From Nomia melanderi (taxonomy: Eukaryota; Arthropoda; Insecta; Hymenoptera; Halictidae), in the NCBI RefSeq assembly GCF_051020985.1, contig NC_135007.1, forward strand, positions 3,345,001-3,409,000: a DNA stretch of 64,000 bases, in the 5' to 3' direction. The notes beneath the pieces were generated by a model. That model made no database searches. It worked only from the letters and a program-made list of their open reading frames with translations, and had not been told where the DNA came from. Numbering within the stretch: position 1 is the first letter of the stretch; each line of letters begins with the position of its first letter. The position numbers and the translations under genes are program-made. Shown here one piece after another: positions 39,350 through 49,962 of this stretch.

Positions 39350-42040
39350 TCATCGTAAGCTCCACAATCGCTGATTTAGTAAGCTGACTGTCAAGTTCAT
39401 AAGAAATAAGCCCATATATTTCATCAAGATCGTTTTTCTTTCTTTAATCCGTCCTCGCGCCGAACTTCGCGCACACCCTCGCGCCTTGAGCTTATTAATC
39501 TCCGGTTCGGAGTAGCTACCGCTCTCGATCGTCCGCTGCGATCAGGATTCTGTAGCGACATTAATATCGAGAAAATAAGTCCGTCGATGGGAGAAAGATG
39601 AATAGCCGTACGGAAGATGTGTACACACAACGAACGGCGGTAGATCGCGAGGAAAAGAGAAAACGGGATAAGAAAAAGAGGCGCGTGGAGCGCGGCCCGT
39701 AGTCACGGTCTAAATATAAACGACTGACGAACGATCCGGGTGAATTCGACGCGTTTTCCTTCCATTTATTTTCGCGCGTGTCCGACAGCGACTCGGCCGT
39801 TTAACGCGACTGCGAGGTGTATCGCCAAGCGTCGTTTGACCTGTTCCGTGGGTCGTTTCCCGGAGACACGTTCTTTTTCTTCGCGGGATTAGCGACGGTG
39901 GCAGGCGTCGCGGGCCCGTCTCACTCTCTTTCAGCGACGCTTTTAGATTCACGCCACACGGCCATGGATTCGAGTCTAATCGCGTATCGTGTTGCTTTAA
40001 ATACCGGTCCGCGGCGGCTGTTCCGCCCCAAAGGATCAAGCGCGCGGCTCAAACGTTCCTCGTCACCGGTGTCGATGACAAGAAAGACGAACGAGCGCGC
40101 TTTACGAATCACGAGAGGGATGGTCCAACAAACAACTAAGGAAGACGCGAGACAAGGAGGCGACGAAGGATAGCCGCGAGTGAATTAACAGCGTTCAATT
40201 AGTTAACGAGGCGACGCGTCGCGGATATTCGCGTCGCCGGCAGCGTTCCTCCAGGAAGGTCGCGCGCTGCTCGACGTCCTCCGTCCCGGCGAGTTCTCTA
40301 TTTGCCAAGCTAATGACTAGTTTCCAGGGTGTTCGGTAATCAAGCGAACAAAGGACCTCCGGTCACGTCGAGTGTCCGTCGGAGGACCGCTAGTTTCGAG
40401 TCGTCCGCAACTTCGGCGCCTCCGTCTACGACTGTGCAAACGGGTCCGCCGCTCGCGTCGCATCTTGTTCGCTCGTGCATTCGCGACACGAATCCCACAG
40501 GGCATATTCATACGGCTTAAATCGTCCCGCCACCTGAACGGGCGAGCCAGTTTCCAATACCCGGACTATTACGCGCCGCTAAAACGCCTGCGAAACTTTG
40601 CGGCGGTGCGGCGTATCACGTATGTATCTTCGCGACTACCGCTGCTGCTGGGGCATACATAATTAATTCCGTTCCCGGAGACATCCGGCTGTAAAGCGTG
40701 ATGTGAAACGGGGACGCCGTAATGCTACCAAGCAATTTTTATATTCCACTGAAACGCCGCGGTCGATACGACCGACCCACTCCGCAGCGAGATGAAGTGC
40801 TCTGGGGATGCGCGAGAGACAGAGGGACAAGGAGAATCGAGTGACGCGTTTGTTTCGTAATTTTCTAATGTACTTTGCCGTGAAAGCAGAGCCATGGTTG
40901 GATGGCGGTAACAAAAGTAACGTTGATGTTGAAATTACAGTTTTCATTGATACGGAGTCAATGGTGAGATTAGTACATAATGATAAACTGCGTGACATAA
41001 TTATCTTGGATTATTCTGTTGTTAATGGAAGTATTTTTTATTATCTTTTACTTTGTTATAACTCGAATGATAGAAATGCTCCATTAACATATGTGAAATA
41101 TCCTTAAAAACCCGTGTTTGCGACATATGCAGCCACTTAGTCGAATATAACAAAAGTTCCATGGTCCACTGCAAAGAAAAGAGTAACTTTAAGAAAAAAA
41201 CGTATTTATACATACACCTAATTACATCGTTCCGTTCTAAATGTTATATCTTGATTATTGATTTAAATATTCATATCTCACTAACTTTGCAATGAACTTA
41301 CACCAATATATGAAACGACATAAAAAATCAATTACTCCCAATCTTCAAACGATTATGCATTCATGAAAACTTCCACGAACAACGGTAGCCGCGTTAGAGT
41401 AGACAACGATAGCAGAGTAACCTAAAGTGATTTTAATTAACTGTACGGCATTACCGAAGCACCTGCAACGGTTGCACCACTAATGGGCGCAAGTAATTAA
41501 CACGGTTAACTGCGAAAAGGATCGCGGGAATGAATGCGCAAACCTTCGACTGTTACTACACCGTTTTAACACTGATCGATCAGGGATGAACGCAACGTTC
41601 GAGCAACGACGATATGGACGGCCGATGAATCGGTTCCCGGATTTTCCAGGGCTCGCGGGCCGCGACTCTGACAACAGCTCGTAAACCGCGACGCGCAATC
41701 ACCGCCGCGCCGCGATCCCGCGGACATTTTACAGAGCTATTCTGTTTTTCCAATTTAGATAAAGACTCGCCGCGAAAATGAACCGACCGGAACCGGCTCC
41801 CCGGACGGCGGTTTACGATATCGGGTGTCTTCCTTCCACTCGTGGATTTCGAATCTCATCCCCGCGCCGAAAAATGCGAACGGACGCGCGCGAAACGATT
41901 CCGCGAACCGCTCGTTAACGCGAAACACGAGCAAGTCGCGCATAATCTACGACGCAATTGAGAATTTCATTTTGCCCGTCCCTAATGGCCACGACTTTAC
42001 GGCGAAGATAACGCGGTTTCGCGACGTACGTTTTTTCTCG
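39350..42040. other. Upstream intergenic region of the secreted-peptide gene
   Basis: A GC-rich block at about 39.4-40.9 kb, an AT trough to about 41.4 kb, then the GC-rich proximal upstream region. GGATTTTCC at 41639-41647, about 400 bp before the TATA box, is one base short of a classic kappaB-like site; this is weak and may be chance. No other gene is seen. Confidence 0.45.
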
Positions 42041-42047
42041 TATAAAA
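42041..42047 (+). promoter_or_regulatory. TATA box of the secreted-peptide gene
   Basis: TATAAAA sits 60 bp before the start codon. A start site about 30 bp downstream would fall near 42071-42085, giving a very short 5' leader of roughly 15-30 nt with no intron. A focused TATA promoter suits a strongly or inducibly expressed small secreted peptide (inference). Confidence 0.65.
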
Positions 42048-42100
42048 CGCGGTCCTCGCCGGAGGACCACGAGTGCGTCCCCTTAGTTGTCGCTGCGAAG

Positions 42101-43537
42101 ATGAGCCGACTGTTTCTCATTCTGCTGTTCGTGTGCGCCGTTTCGGCCACCAGGTGCATCATTAAGGACGACAAGGTACGGAGATACGAGCTAGCCATAC
42201 CGAACAAACGTGTTGTTCAATCGTTTCTTGTAAATCGCGATCACGTTCTAATCGTCCTTGGTCCTCCGTCCGCAGGACGACCCAGAGGTTCACGTGATCC
42301 GCTTAGGAGATCGCAGTGGAGATTCAGTGAGTACGAGAAACGCCTCGATTCTTCGCTTACAGGCATCGCGACGAGTTCTTGAAACTCCGACCGTGCTTAA
42401 CCCGTTAAGTGCAGAATTTAGTTTGAAAAATCTCTTATTGTGCGCGCAAAAAAATCAAATAATGAAGTATATACTTGTCACACGCAGTTAACTGGTTAAA
42501 AGCGTTCTGAACAAAACAATTTCTCTTTGTAACGTTGTTCTATAAGAAACTGCAGCAGGACGGTCGAAAATAGTCGAAACTATTTTGTTTCGTTGTTAAT
42601 TAGCTAGTAATTGATTGCTACGTTGTAGTCAAAAAGAAAAGGTGTAGTACTGACGAAGCAAAAGAGAAGGGTAGATCGAAGCAAATCTGATCACAGGATG
42701 AGAAAAGAATCTTTTTCAAGAATGTTCTTTAGGAACTCAGAATTCTCATTTCTTATTTTTTTGTTTGCAAAAGCAAGATTTAAATATTGTTTCTCACTTG
42801 TTATCATTAATGTTTAAATATCTTTATTTCTTTACTATCAAAGAAAGGGAGACCCGATTTGTCTAAGTCTACTTTACCATATACCACAGATTCGCGTCTA
42901 ATTACATTGACATATGGTATAGTTTGTTTCATTTTGACGTTTTCAAATCAATACTCTGTTTCACATAGATTCGACTTGCGAGTCAAACTCGATGAAACGT
43001 GATATTCGACATCCATAAAATCTTAATATCCATTTTCGAAAATCTCCTTGAGCAGCGTCACGAAGTAGTGACATTAGAAATGAAATGTTAAAAGGGTCGT
43101 CAAAACACGACGTTACAGGGGGAACTGAAATTTAGGAATTGGAAACTTTTACTATCTTTTAAGTGAGAGTAGATCTACCGCCAGCTCTAAGACCATTGTC
43201 TCTCTTATCCCCTGGTTTAACTTTGGAATGGCAATAGATCTGTCGTCCTGGCAGAATTAAATTGTCTCATGGTGAATAATTTTCCTGGAACACTAGGACG
43301 AGTCCGAGGTCGTAACCTTGAACCTCCCGGACAGCAGACGCAAACGGGAAGCGGATAAATCCTGCAAGAAGGATAGCGATTGCGCCACGGGAAAGGTTTG
43401 CGTTCCTTATCTAGGATGCGGTGAGTATCGTAAAATCTGAGCTATTCCGGTCACCCCGGTATTCTTATATCCGTTTCTTGTTCACAGTTAAGGGTCACCG
43501 GAAGAATCCTATTCTACGAAAACCACCGTCTGCGTGA
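42101..43537 (+). CDS. Small secreted four-cysteine prepropeptide, 4 exons, unknown family
   Basis: Exons are 42101-42175, 42276-42326, 43297-43420 and 43488-43537, joined in phases 0, 0 and 1. Donors are AAG|GTACGG, TCA|GTGAGT and GCG|GTGAGT; acceptors are CCGCAG|G, CACTAG|G and TCACAG|T. The product is 99 residues. Residues 1-16 form a hydrophobic signal peptide ending V-S-A. Residues 17-55 are an acidic pro-region (rich in D and E, one Cys at 19). RRKR at 56-59 is a furin-type site. Residues 60-99 would be the mature peptide: Cys 65, 71, 77 and 83 (C-x5-C-x5-C-x5-C), then a basic tail with Pro at 91, 96 and 97; net charge is about +5. The Met at 42101 is chosen because the signal peptide starts there and a TATA box lies 60 bp upstream; an in-frame ATG at 41825 lies upstream of that box. 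I infer a secreted processed peptide (antimicrobial, hormone-like or venom-like). I do not recognise the family. Confidence 0.82.
42397..42499. mobile_element. 103-bp TTAA-ended MITE-like element in intron 2 of the peptide gene
   Basis: The left end reads TTAACCCGTTAAGTGC and the right end, reverse complemented, TTAACCAGTTAACTGC (14 of 16 match), with TTAA at both outer edges. TTAA ends are typical of piggyBac-type target sites. It codes for nothing and lies about 70 bp into the 970-bp intron 2. It could be a chance inverted repeat, but it shares the TTAAC start with the elements at 15311 and 39110. Confidence 0.5.
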
Positions 43538-43629
43538 GCCGCTCTTAGCAGCAATGTTTCCGACGTAGCAAAGATGAAACAATAGTTTCACGATACTCGT
43601 AGTAAAAACATGTATGCATCGTTCGTAAC

Positions 43630-43635
43630 AATAAA
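43630..43635 (+). promoter_or_regulatory. Polyadenylation signal of the secreted-peptide gene
   Basis: This is the first canonical AATAAA after the stop codon at 43535-43537, giving a 3' UTR of roughly 110-120 nt. T-rich and GT-containing sequence follows. Position and motif fit the gene model; cleavage itself is inferred. Confidence 0.6.
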
Positions 43636-43640
43636 CCCAA

Positions 43641-46600
43641 CACATTCTTGAAAAGAATTTTAAGATCTGTGTAGCGTATCATCTTTCCGATCAGTATAAT
43701 ATTCATTAAAATCCTCGACGGATTAAATATAAAAAGATACTACTCCTGGGAATACAGTGGCATGTAATATTATAGAACTGACTAGGTTTTGAATGAAAAA
43801 TTTCTAACGTTTAAATTGTTATGACACACGAAAAAATGATAAAACAGTAAACTTGGGCTCATTTAAAAGAGAGAAGCCGTTACTTTTAGAATCCTTATCA
43901 ATCTTTCTTAAAGATGTTTTTATAGCATGTTGTCCAACTCTGACAAGCAAACATTCATTTTTCTTTGAAAATTTTATAAATGCAAATTACTTTATGAACA
44001 TTAAATACTTTCCTCAGGAATAAAATCACCATAAACTTGAAGGTCAATGTTTCAGTTTTGTAAAGACATCTAACATTTGACATACGGTTGTCTAATGCGA
44101 TTTTATTAAACTTCGAATGAAAATTGTATCGCCAGAATTAAAACAGTGTGAGGTACTTCACAAAACCGTGAGAATTTCTATAATTACGCATTTATTTTGA
44201 AATGTTTCTACTCCCGTGGATCAAACAGTAAGGAATAAATCCGAACATTCTTCCTAAAGGGAAATGTCAAAATGAAATAAGAATTTATCGAATTATTTGT
44301 TTATTTAGAAAATGGATACTATTTGTTTCTTATGCTCACGGGTGAATAACAATTTATATCACCCTATCATGAAACGCGGAGAAAATGAGAAGGATTTTCA
44401 AGGAACGAAAATCACAGAGGGAGACAGATGGCGCGCCACGATCGGGAGTCGGAAACATGAGAAACAGAAGAGAACGAGCGTAAGAAAAGGGAGTTTAGTC
44501 ATCGTAAATTTATCGGGAACAACTGGCTGCTTGGCAGAAGTCCTCGGCTCCGTCTTAACCGCAATCCCGTGGAACCGGCCGGGGCGAAGGAATCGGGCTC
44601 ATAGATTTACAGTTAAAATCAATTAGCTCCTAATTGGTTTCGAAAGGTTTATCGCGGATATCGTCGGCTGGCCGAGGAAGCGGCCGATCTGAAGTAAGAT
44701 GGATCGCTTCCAGTTGCGAGACTTGGACTGAATATTAATAATGATAATAGTAAGAGGTAGTTCTTACAATTCTCGATGCATTGAAATAAAAAAACGAAAA
44801 GTATAAATTTAATTTCTTAACAAACACAAAATAAAACAGAATCCTCTAATTAGAATAACAGCAAGAACGCAGAAAACCAGTACATAAAAACCAGAAACGT
44901 GTAATAAGTTTAATTAATTTATTAGCATACAAGTTGCCTGCAGGTGTTCTGAGAAGTTGTACCAGCTTATTAATTCAAGTGTTTCACAAATAAATCGTAT
45001 AATATACTTAAAAAATTTTTATAAGCAAAGAAACTGCCTACTGAGCGATTTAAAAGCTACGTCTTCTATTTATATATTACGCCAACGTATAGAAAAGAGT
45101 TTCTTAATTTTCATTACAGCCGATAGAATAAGAATTTTAATACGAATACTGAAATAAAACGAATTCTATCGAACAGTGACACTGAAAGCTAGTGATGATA
45201 AATTTTCAGTAAATAAATGAAATGAATTTATTAAGTAATGATAGTCGGACAAATATGAAAATAATGTTGGAAGTAATAGTGATAATGAATAGTTACTACC
45301 AATGAAAAAATAATTAAAGCAGATGATTAGAAGTGGTCTGAAACAAGAGGCAAACCTTTAAAACTTTCTTCCACTGTTGACGATGGAATACATTATTAGT
45401 TCAAAATATTTATTTTTCATGAATATTATTAAAAATGGTAAATAAAAATCTTGGTTAAAACAAAATAATATAAAGGGAATGTATTAGTATTGAAAAAAAT
45501 ATGTATAGGATTATCTGCATCGAGGGAGTTTAAATGAATATAGAAATATTATATAATATGTCAAGGAATTATTGGTTTGCAAAAATGATAAAGAAAATAG
45601 TTAAGAACTGAATTGTAGAAAGGAATTGTGGAGTCTGTATACTTAATGTACAGTATAAGTTCTACACTATATAACCTTTCCCAGCTTCTTAATAACATTC
45701 TAGCAAAACCATGTATTTAGTTACATGCGAGTAGATACTATTTACATAATTATTTTGTGCATGTATTGCATTATATGTATCTTACTGAAACCTATACCGC
45801 GGCTGCGGCGTTACATAATTTCAACACAGAAAGTTTGCGGCAGCTAATTCCATGAATATATTAAGTTTTTATTGTTTTAGTGCTGAACTCTGCTTATATT
45901 AAATCAAAATTGGTTAAACCTCTCCCTATATAATAGGATGCACACATAAAAACTCAATTTTATTTATACGTTCTAATCAGTAAGATTTCTATTCTAACAC
46001 TAAACACGTTTATGGTCTACTAACCTCGCTACAGATAAATATTCCCGAGTTTTAATAAAATCAAACAACTTTTCAAGATTAACCCTTCTTCCATAAGCGT
46101 TTTAATACATTCAAGAATCACAATATAACGCAAGAGATATTCATGTCATAAAAGAGAAAGGAATAAATTAAAATCGCTTTGAATTTTAATAATAAATAAA
46201 TTATAAAATAGAAAAAGGAAATAGCAACAAATGAAATAAAAAGAAAGGATACAGAAACAAACAGTAGGAAAAGAAATAGAAACAGATAAAATAGAAAAAT
46301 ACAAATGAAAATAATTAAGGCTTCCTTAAAATCTATTTTCTCAATAGAAAACAATAACGTTGCAGACAATGGCGAAGCAGTTATAGCGCAGTTGGCGTGG
46401 AAGCTTCCCGGCACGAGGATCGCGAAGCAACAAGGGGACGCAGGACGTTCCCCTTATCGGATCGAGAAAACCCTGCGCGTAAACGAGACAGCGAGGCCGA
46501 GTCTTGTAAACCCCCGCAGAAGTAAGTGGAAGTGGCGAAAGATTTACGATTCCAGCAGGAAAAGCGTAACAATCGTAATATCCTTTCCCCGCGTGGAGTC

Positions 46601-49226
46601 AGACGGTGATTTTTCATATGCGCCGCGTCTCCGTCGTCGCCGGTCCTCAGTTTAATTCTCCTTTAATACAAGAGAAATGAGGCGGCGATGTAACGAGAAA
46701 GGCGGACGTTCACGGGGCGGAGTCGCGCAGAAAGGACAGATCCTGCCCGTTGATCTGAAAATACGCGTCGTTTCGCTCGCTAGCGATTTCTCGTAAAACT
46801 TCCGTGAAGGTTACGCGCGCGGAACAAAGCCCCCTCGAAATGCGTAATAAACTTCGTCGCTTTCTTATCATACACATTCCGCGTTGTTTAAAAATTGAAT
46901 GTGAAGCAGGAAAGAAACGAAGGCGAAGGCGAAGGCGAACGAGCGAGCGCGCGGTAGCCTGAGCAGCAAATTGCGATCGGTCACGTCGCGCTGAATATCG
47001 ACGGAAGAGAGGGAAACGATTTCGTGAAAGAAGCTACGCAATGAGGAAAGTTCGCGATACGTGCCAGGTACGCGGAGACTTCGTCTTAGTCTCGAGAGAG
47101 TTCGAGTAGAAAGGCGGCAGGCAGGGAAATCGGAACGAGCGAACGGCGCTAGCAAAAGAGAACGAAAAACTTGTTCAAGGAACATGATATTCCAGCTGAT
47201 GAGGGGGGAAATGGGTGGACTGGATGGGTGAGTGAAACGATTAATTGCCAAAATATCTGTAGACACGGGGAATCGTTTGAGCACAACTCTCGGAACATTG
47301 TTTACCGTGGATACAGCCGGCTGAAATGTATGTCCCCGTGGACACGCTTGACATAATATACGGGGACAGTTACCGCTCTCGGCGACGTATATTACCCCAC
47401 ACCTAAGTGGCGCTCTTTCGTCCGTCCTAGTGAACGACTGCGGTGAAATATTCCGCGTGGCTCGAGCCGGACACTCGCATGATTCAGGAGAAGCCGATCA
47501 ATCGTTTCCGAGGATCATCGCTGCAGATAAACGATTGGTCGAGCTCGGACCGTGTGCGAATTACGCGCAGATTGTACTGAGCGCACGCTTTCATACTAGG
47601 AATCTCCCAAAATGTTAATTTCGATGAATCTCGATTTGATGAATCGTCTTTCGAAGCGGCACCGAGTTTAGAGTATCGGCGAAGTCTTACACGAAGAGTT
47701 TTGTCTTTAACAGCTTCATACAGATGTATACTAAGTTCGTTTAACCCTTTCGGCTCTGAATATGTATTTTTTTTAATATGAATTTTGTGAAAAAGGACTT
47801 GAGGCTGCGCACTAATCAATTAAAATACATGTACTGACAACGGATTGGCATTTAAGCTGCCAGCTATAAGCAAAAGTCCTCGTGTAATGAAACAAAAATA
47901 TCACTCCAATAGTTCATCACCGATTCAGATGAAGGTATATGTTTGTCGCACGATCAATACAGAATAATTAGAATTTGGAAGCTCGACTAATTTATTCAAC
48001 TACAATCTTAACGCTCATATAAAATTGACTAATAGAAACCAAAATAATATATCCAAGGTGATACCAGATTAAATAAACTATTACAATTTGTTATCAGACA
48101 GTAACAGACTTCATTTTCTTTGAATGAACTGAATCTGTAGAGCTGCCGGCTTATTTATGTTATTAACTCTATTTTTAACATGTCATTAATTATTCCTTTC
48201 TAATGTACTTGAAGAATTTTTTGTAAAAAATACAGGATTCAGGTTTAAATCCCCTGAATGTCTGTTCCTAATTCAGAGAAAATAACTCACGACATTTTTC
48301 ATTTGTTTAGTCTACTCAGCATACTATAAGAGAACGCTATACATTCGTGGAGCTTATTTCACAAATTAATCGCTCAAGCCAGAGTCTATTAGAGATTAAG
48401 TCCCACGTAAGACATATAAAAATGTCTGACATCAGGATGACAGTATACCACATGTTTCCGTGTTAGAGTAGTGTATCCTCATCGGCGAGATCGCAGGGGC
48501 CACATGCGACTATATTTCTCGATCCCTCACGAAACCCGTGCAGAGCGCGCCAGCGCCGGCCCCGAAAAATACGGCAAGAAGTCAGAATGTATGTCGCGCC
48601 GTAATTCGCGCGTGAAGCTCTTACGGCCGGCTTGTAGACAGCATTTAAATTGACCGAAGAAAAATGTCGGCAGCCAGCAACCGAGACGGATATTAGCCAC
48701 AGCGACGAGCTCTTAACGCTGGAATTTTCACGCTCCAGCTATCTACCCCTCCGACCGAGCATCGTCGCGCGAAACGAAACATTCTTACGCTTCTCGACGT
48801 TACTCGCGTAACGAATTAATAAAAAAGTTCCTCCGTTTTTCCATTTTTCTGTTCGCGGTTCCCGCACGCAGGCGCGTCGCTCGACGAATTCGAGCGCCGA
48901 TGGTCGTGGACTCGTGCGCGGAATTTGCGTGGGCGAGAGTGGCGAATGATGTTTCTCGGACATCGTTATGCCGGTTGTCAAGAGGAGGCCACTGGTTTGA
49001 TAAATTCACGGCGGAAAAGTGACGGGACGACAAACTGTTTATTTTTCGCTGCGAATTTTGCTCTCGACGGTCTACTCGCCACTTAACGCACCCGAGACCG
49101 ATGACCCATCTTGTGAGTTATCCAAGACTATCAGGCTTGGCATACGAGTCACACAGACGTATCATCAGTTATCAGATAATACTTAGACAAATAATGAAGT
49201 AAGAGGTGCAAGATTCACAATTAGAC
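43641..49226. other. Intergenic downstream of the peptide gene
   Basis: Long AT-rich stretches (43.6-44.4, 44.7-46.4 and 47.6-48.5 kb) alternate with GC-rich blocks (44.4-44.7, 46.4-47.6 and 48.5-49.1 kb). An isolated TTAACCCTTT at 47741 resembles a MITE end but lacks a partner. No gene is recognised. Confidence 0.5.
46919..46939. repeat. (GAAGGC)n hexanucleotide repeat
   Basis: Three to four GAAGGC units, followed by GAGC-rich sequence. It is short and probably just local slippage. Confidence 0.7.
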
Positions 49227-49962
49227 TGTGGCGGCACCTTTCCTACTCCGCCAATAGAGGGCTACCAACACCTAAGAGCCTTTTTTGATGCTGCTCAGTC
49301 CGCCACCTATTTGTATATTACGGTCCGTTAATATTCTACACTCGTCCCCGCGTCTAAAGGCACGGATCTACCAGGAAGCTTTAAATCAAACTAAAGGTGA
49401 TGGATTTTTCAATCTTCCAAAATTTTATGATATATGTTGCACTCAAACAAAAAATGAAAAAAGCTCAAGCCCATTCCTTGTTGTGATGACTTCATCGCCT
49501 TATGTCTCCGCGTGTATGGGGGCCTTTCCTGATGAGACCACTGGAAGATCACAGACGAAACATTTCTTCCTCTGTTTTAATCTTTCCCAAACCTCTTCCT
49601 CCTTTGTACAACATTCTACGCTGCTGTAAGAAGATAGAAATATATAGATATATTACAATTGTTTCGGCGTTCAGACCTGTGTCCAGGTCAAGACCGCGCA
49701 AACAGATTTGCTTTCTGCTGCCATAAACGTAACAAATGTAGAAACAGCAAAAATCCTATGTGCATCTTAAAGAAATCTGACAGGCCGTTATATCTATCGC
49801 ACACCACCGGTCAGAGAAATTCCTACCATAATTGTTGTAACCCCCTGACTAGGGACGTTTCCCGACTTGATAAAAATCGTCACTTCGTCTCCAACCAGTA
49901 ATATAACAGTCAACCGGCAATAAACTGAGTTACACTATCATCAACTGAGTTACACTATTATA
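49227..49962 (+). mobile_element. Possible solo LTR of a retrotransposon
   Basis: The segment begins TGTGGCGGCACC, has an AATAAA at 49919-49924 near its end, and finishes in a duplicated 20-bp unit (AACTGAGTTACACTATCATC and a near copy). The start resembles BEL/Pao-type LTRs, and the interior differs in style from its neighbours. I found no clear short target duplication and no second LTR, so this is tentative. The open frames inside (49285-49629 and 49659-49901) match nothing I know. Confidence 0.28.

Noticed and set aside
40808..41107. 99-codon + frame with a V/I/D/E-rich middle
   Set aside because: Again in the G/T-rich right side of a GC block, with no motif, start context or splice support.
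41825..42100. In-frame upstream extension of the peptide gene from ATG 41825
   Set aside because: The TATA box at 42041 lies inside this extension, and the extension would bury the signal peptide in the middle of the protein.
47741..47760. TTAACCCTTTCGGC resembling a MITE end
   Set aside because: No inverted partner was found within several hundred bases.
48230..48260. TTCAGG-loop-CCTGAA hairpin resembling a tRNA T arm
   Set aside because: No matching D arm, anticodon arm or acceptor upstream; an isolated small hairpin.
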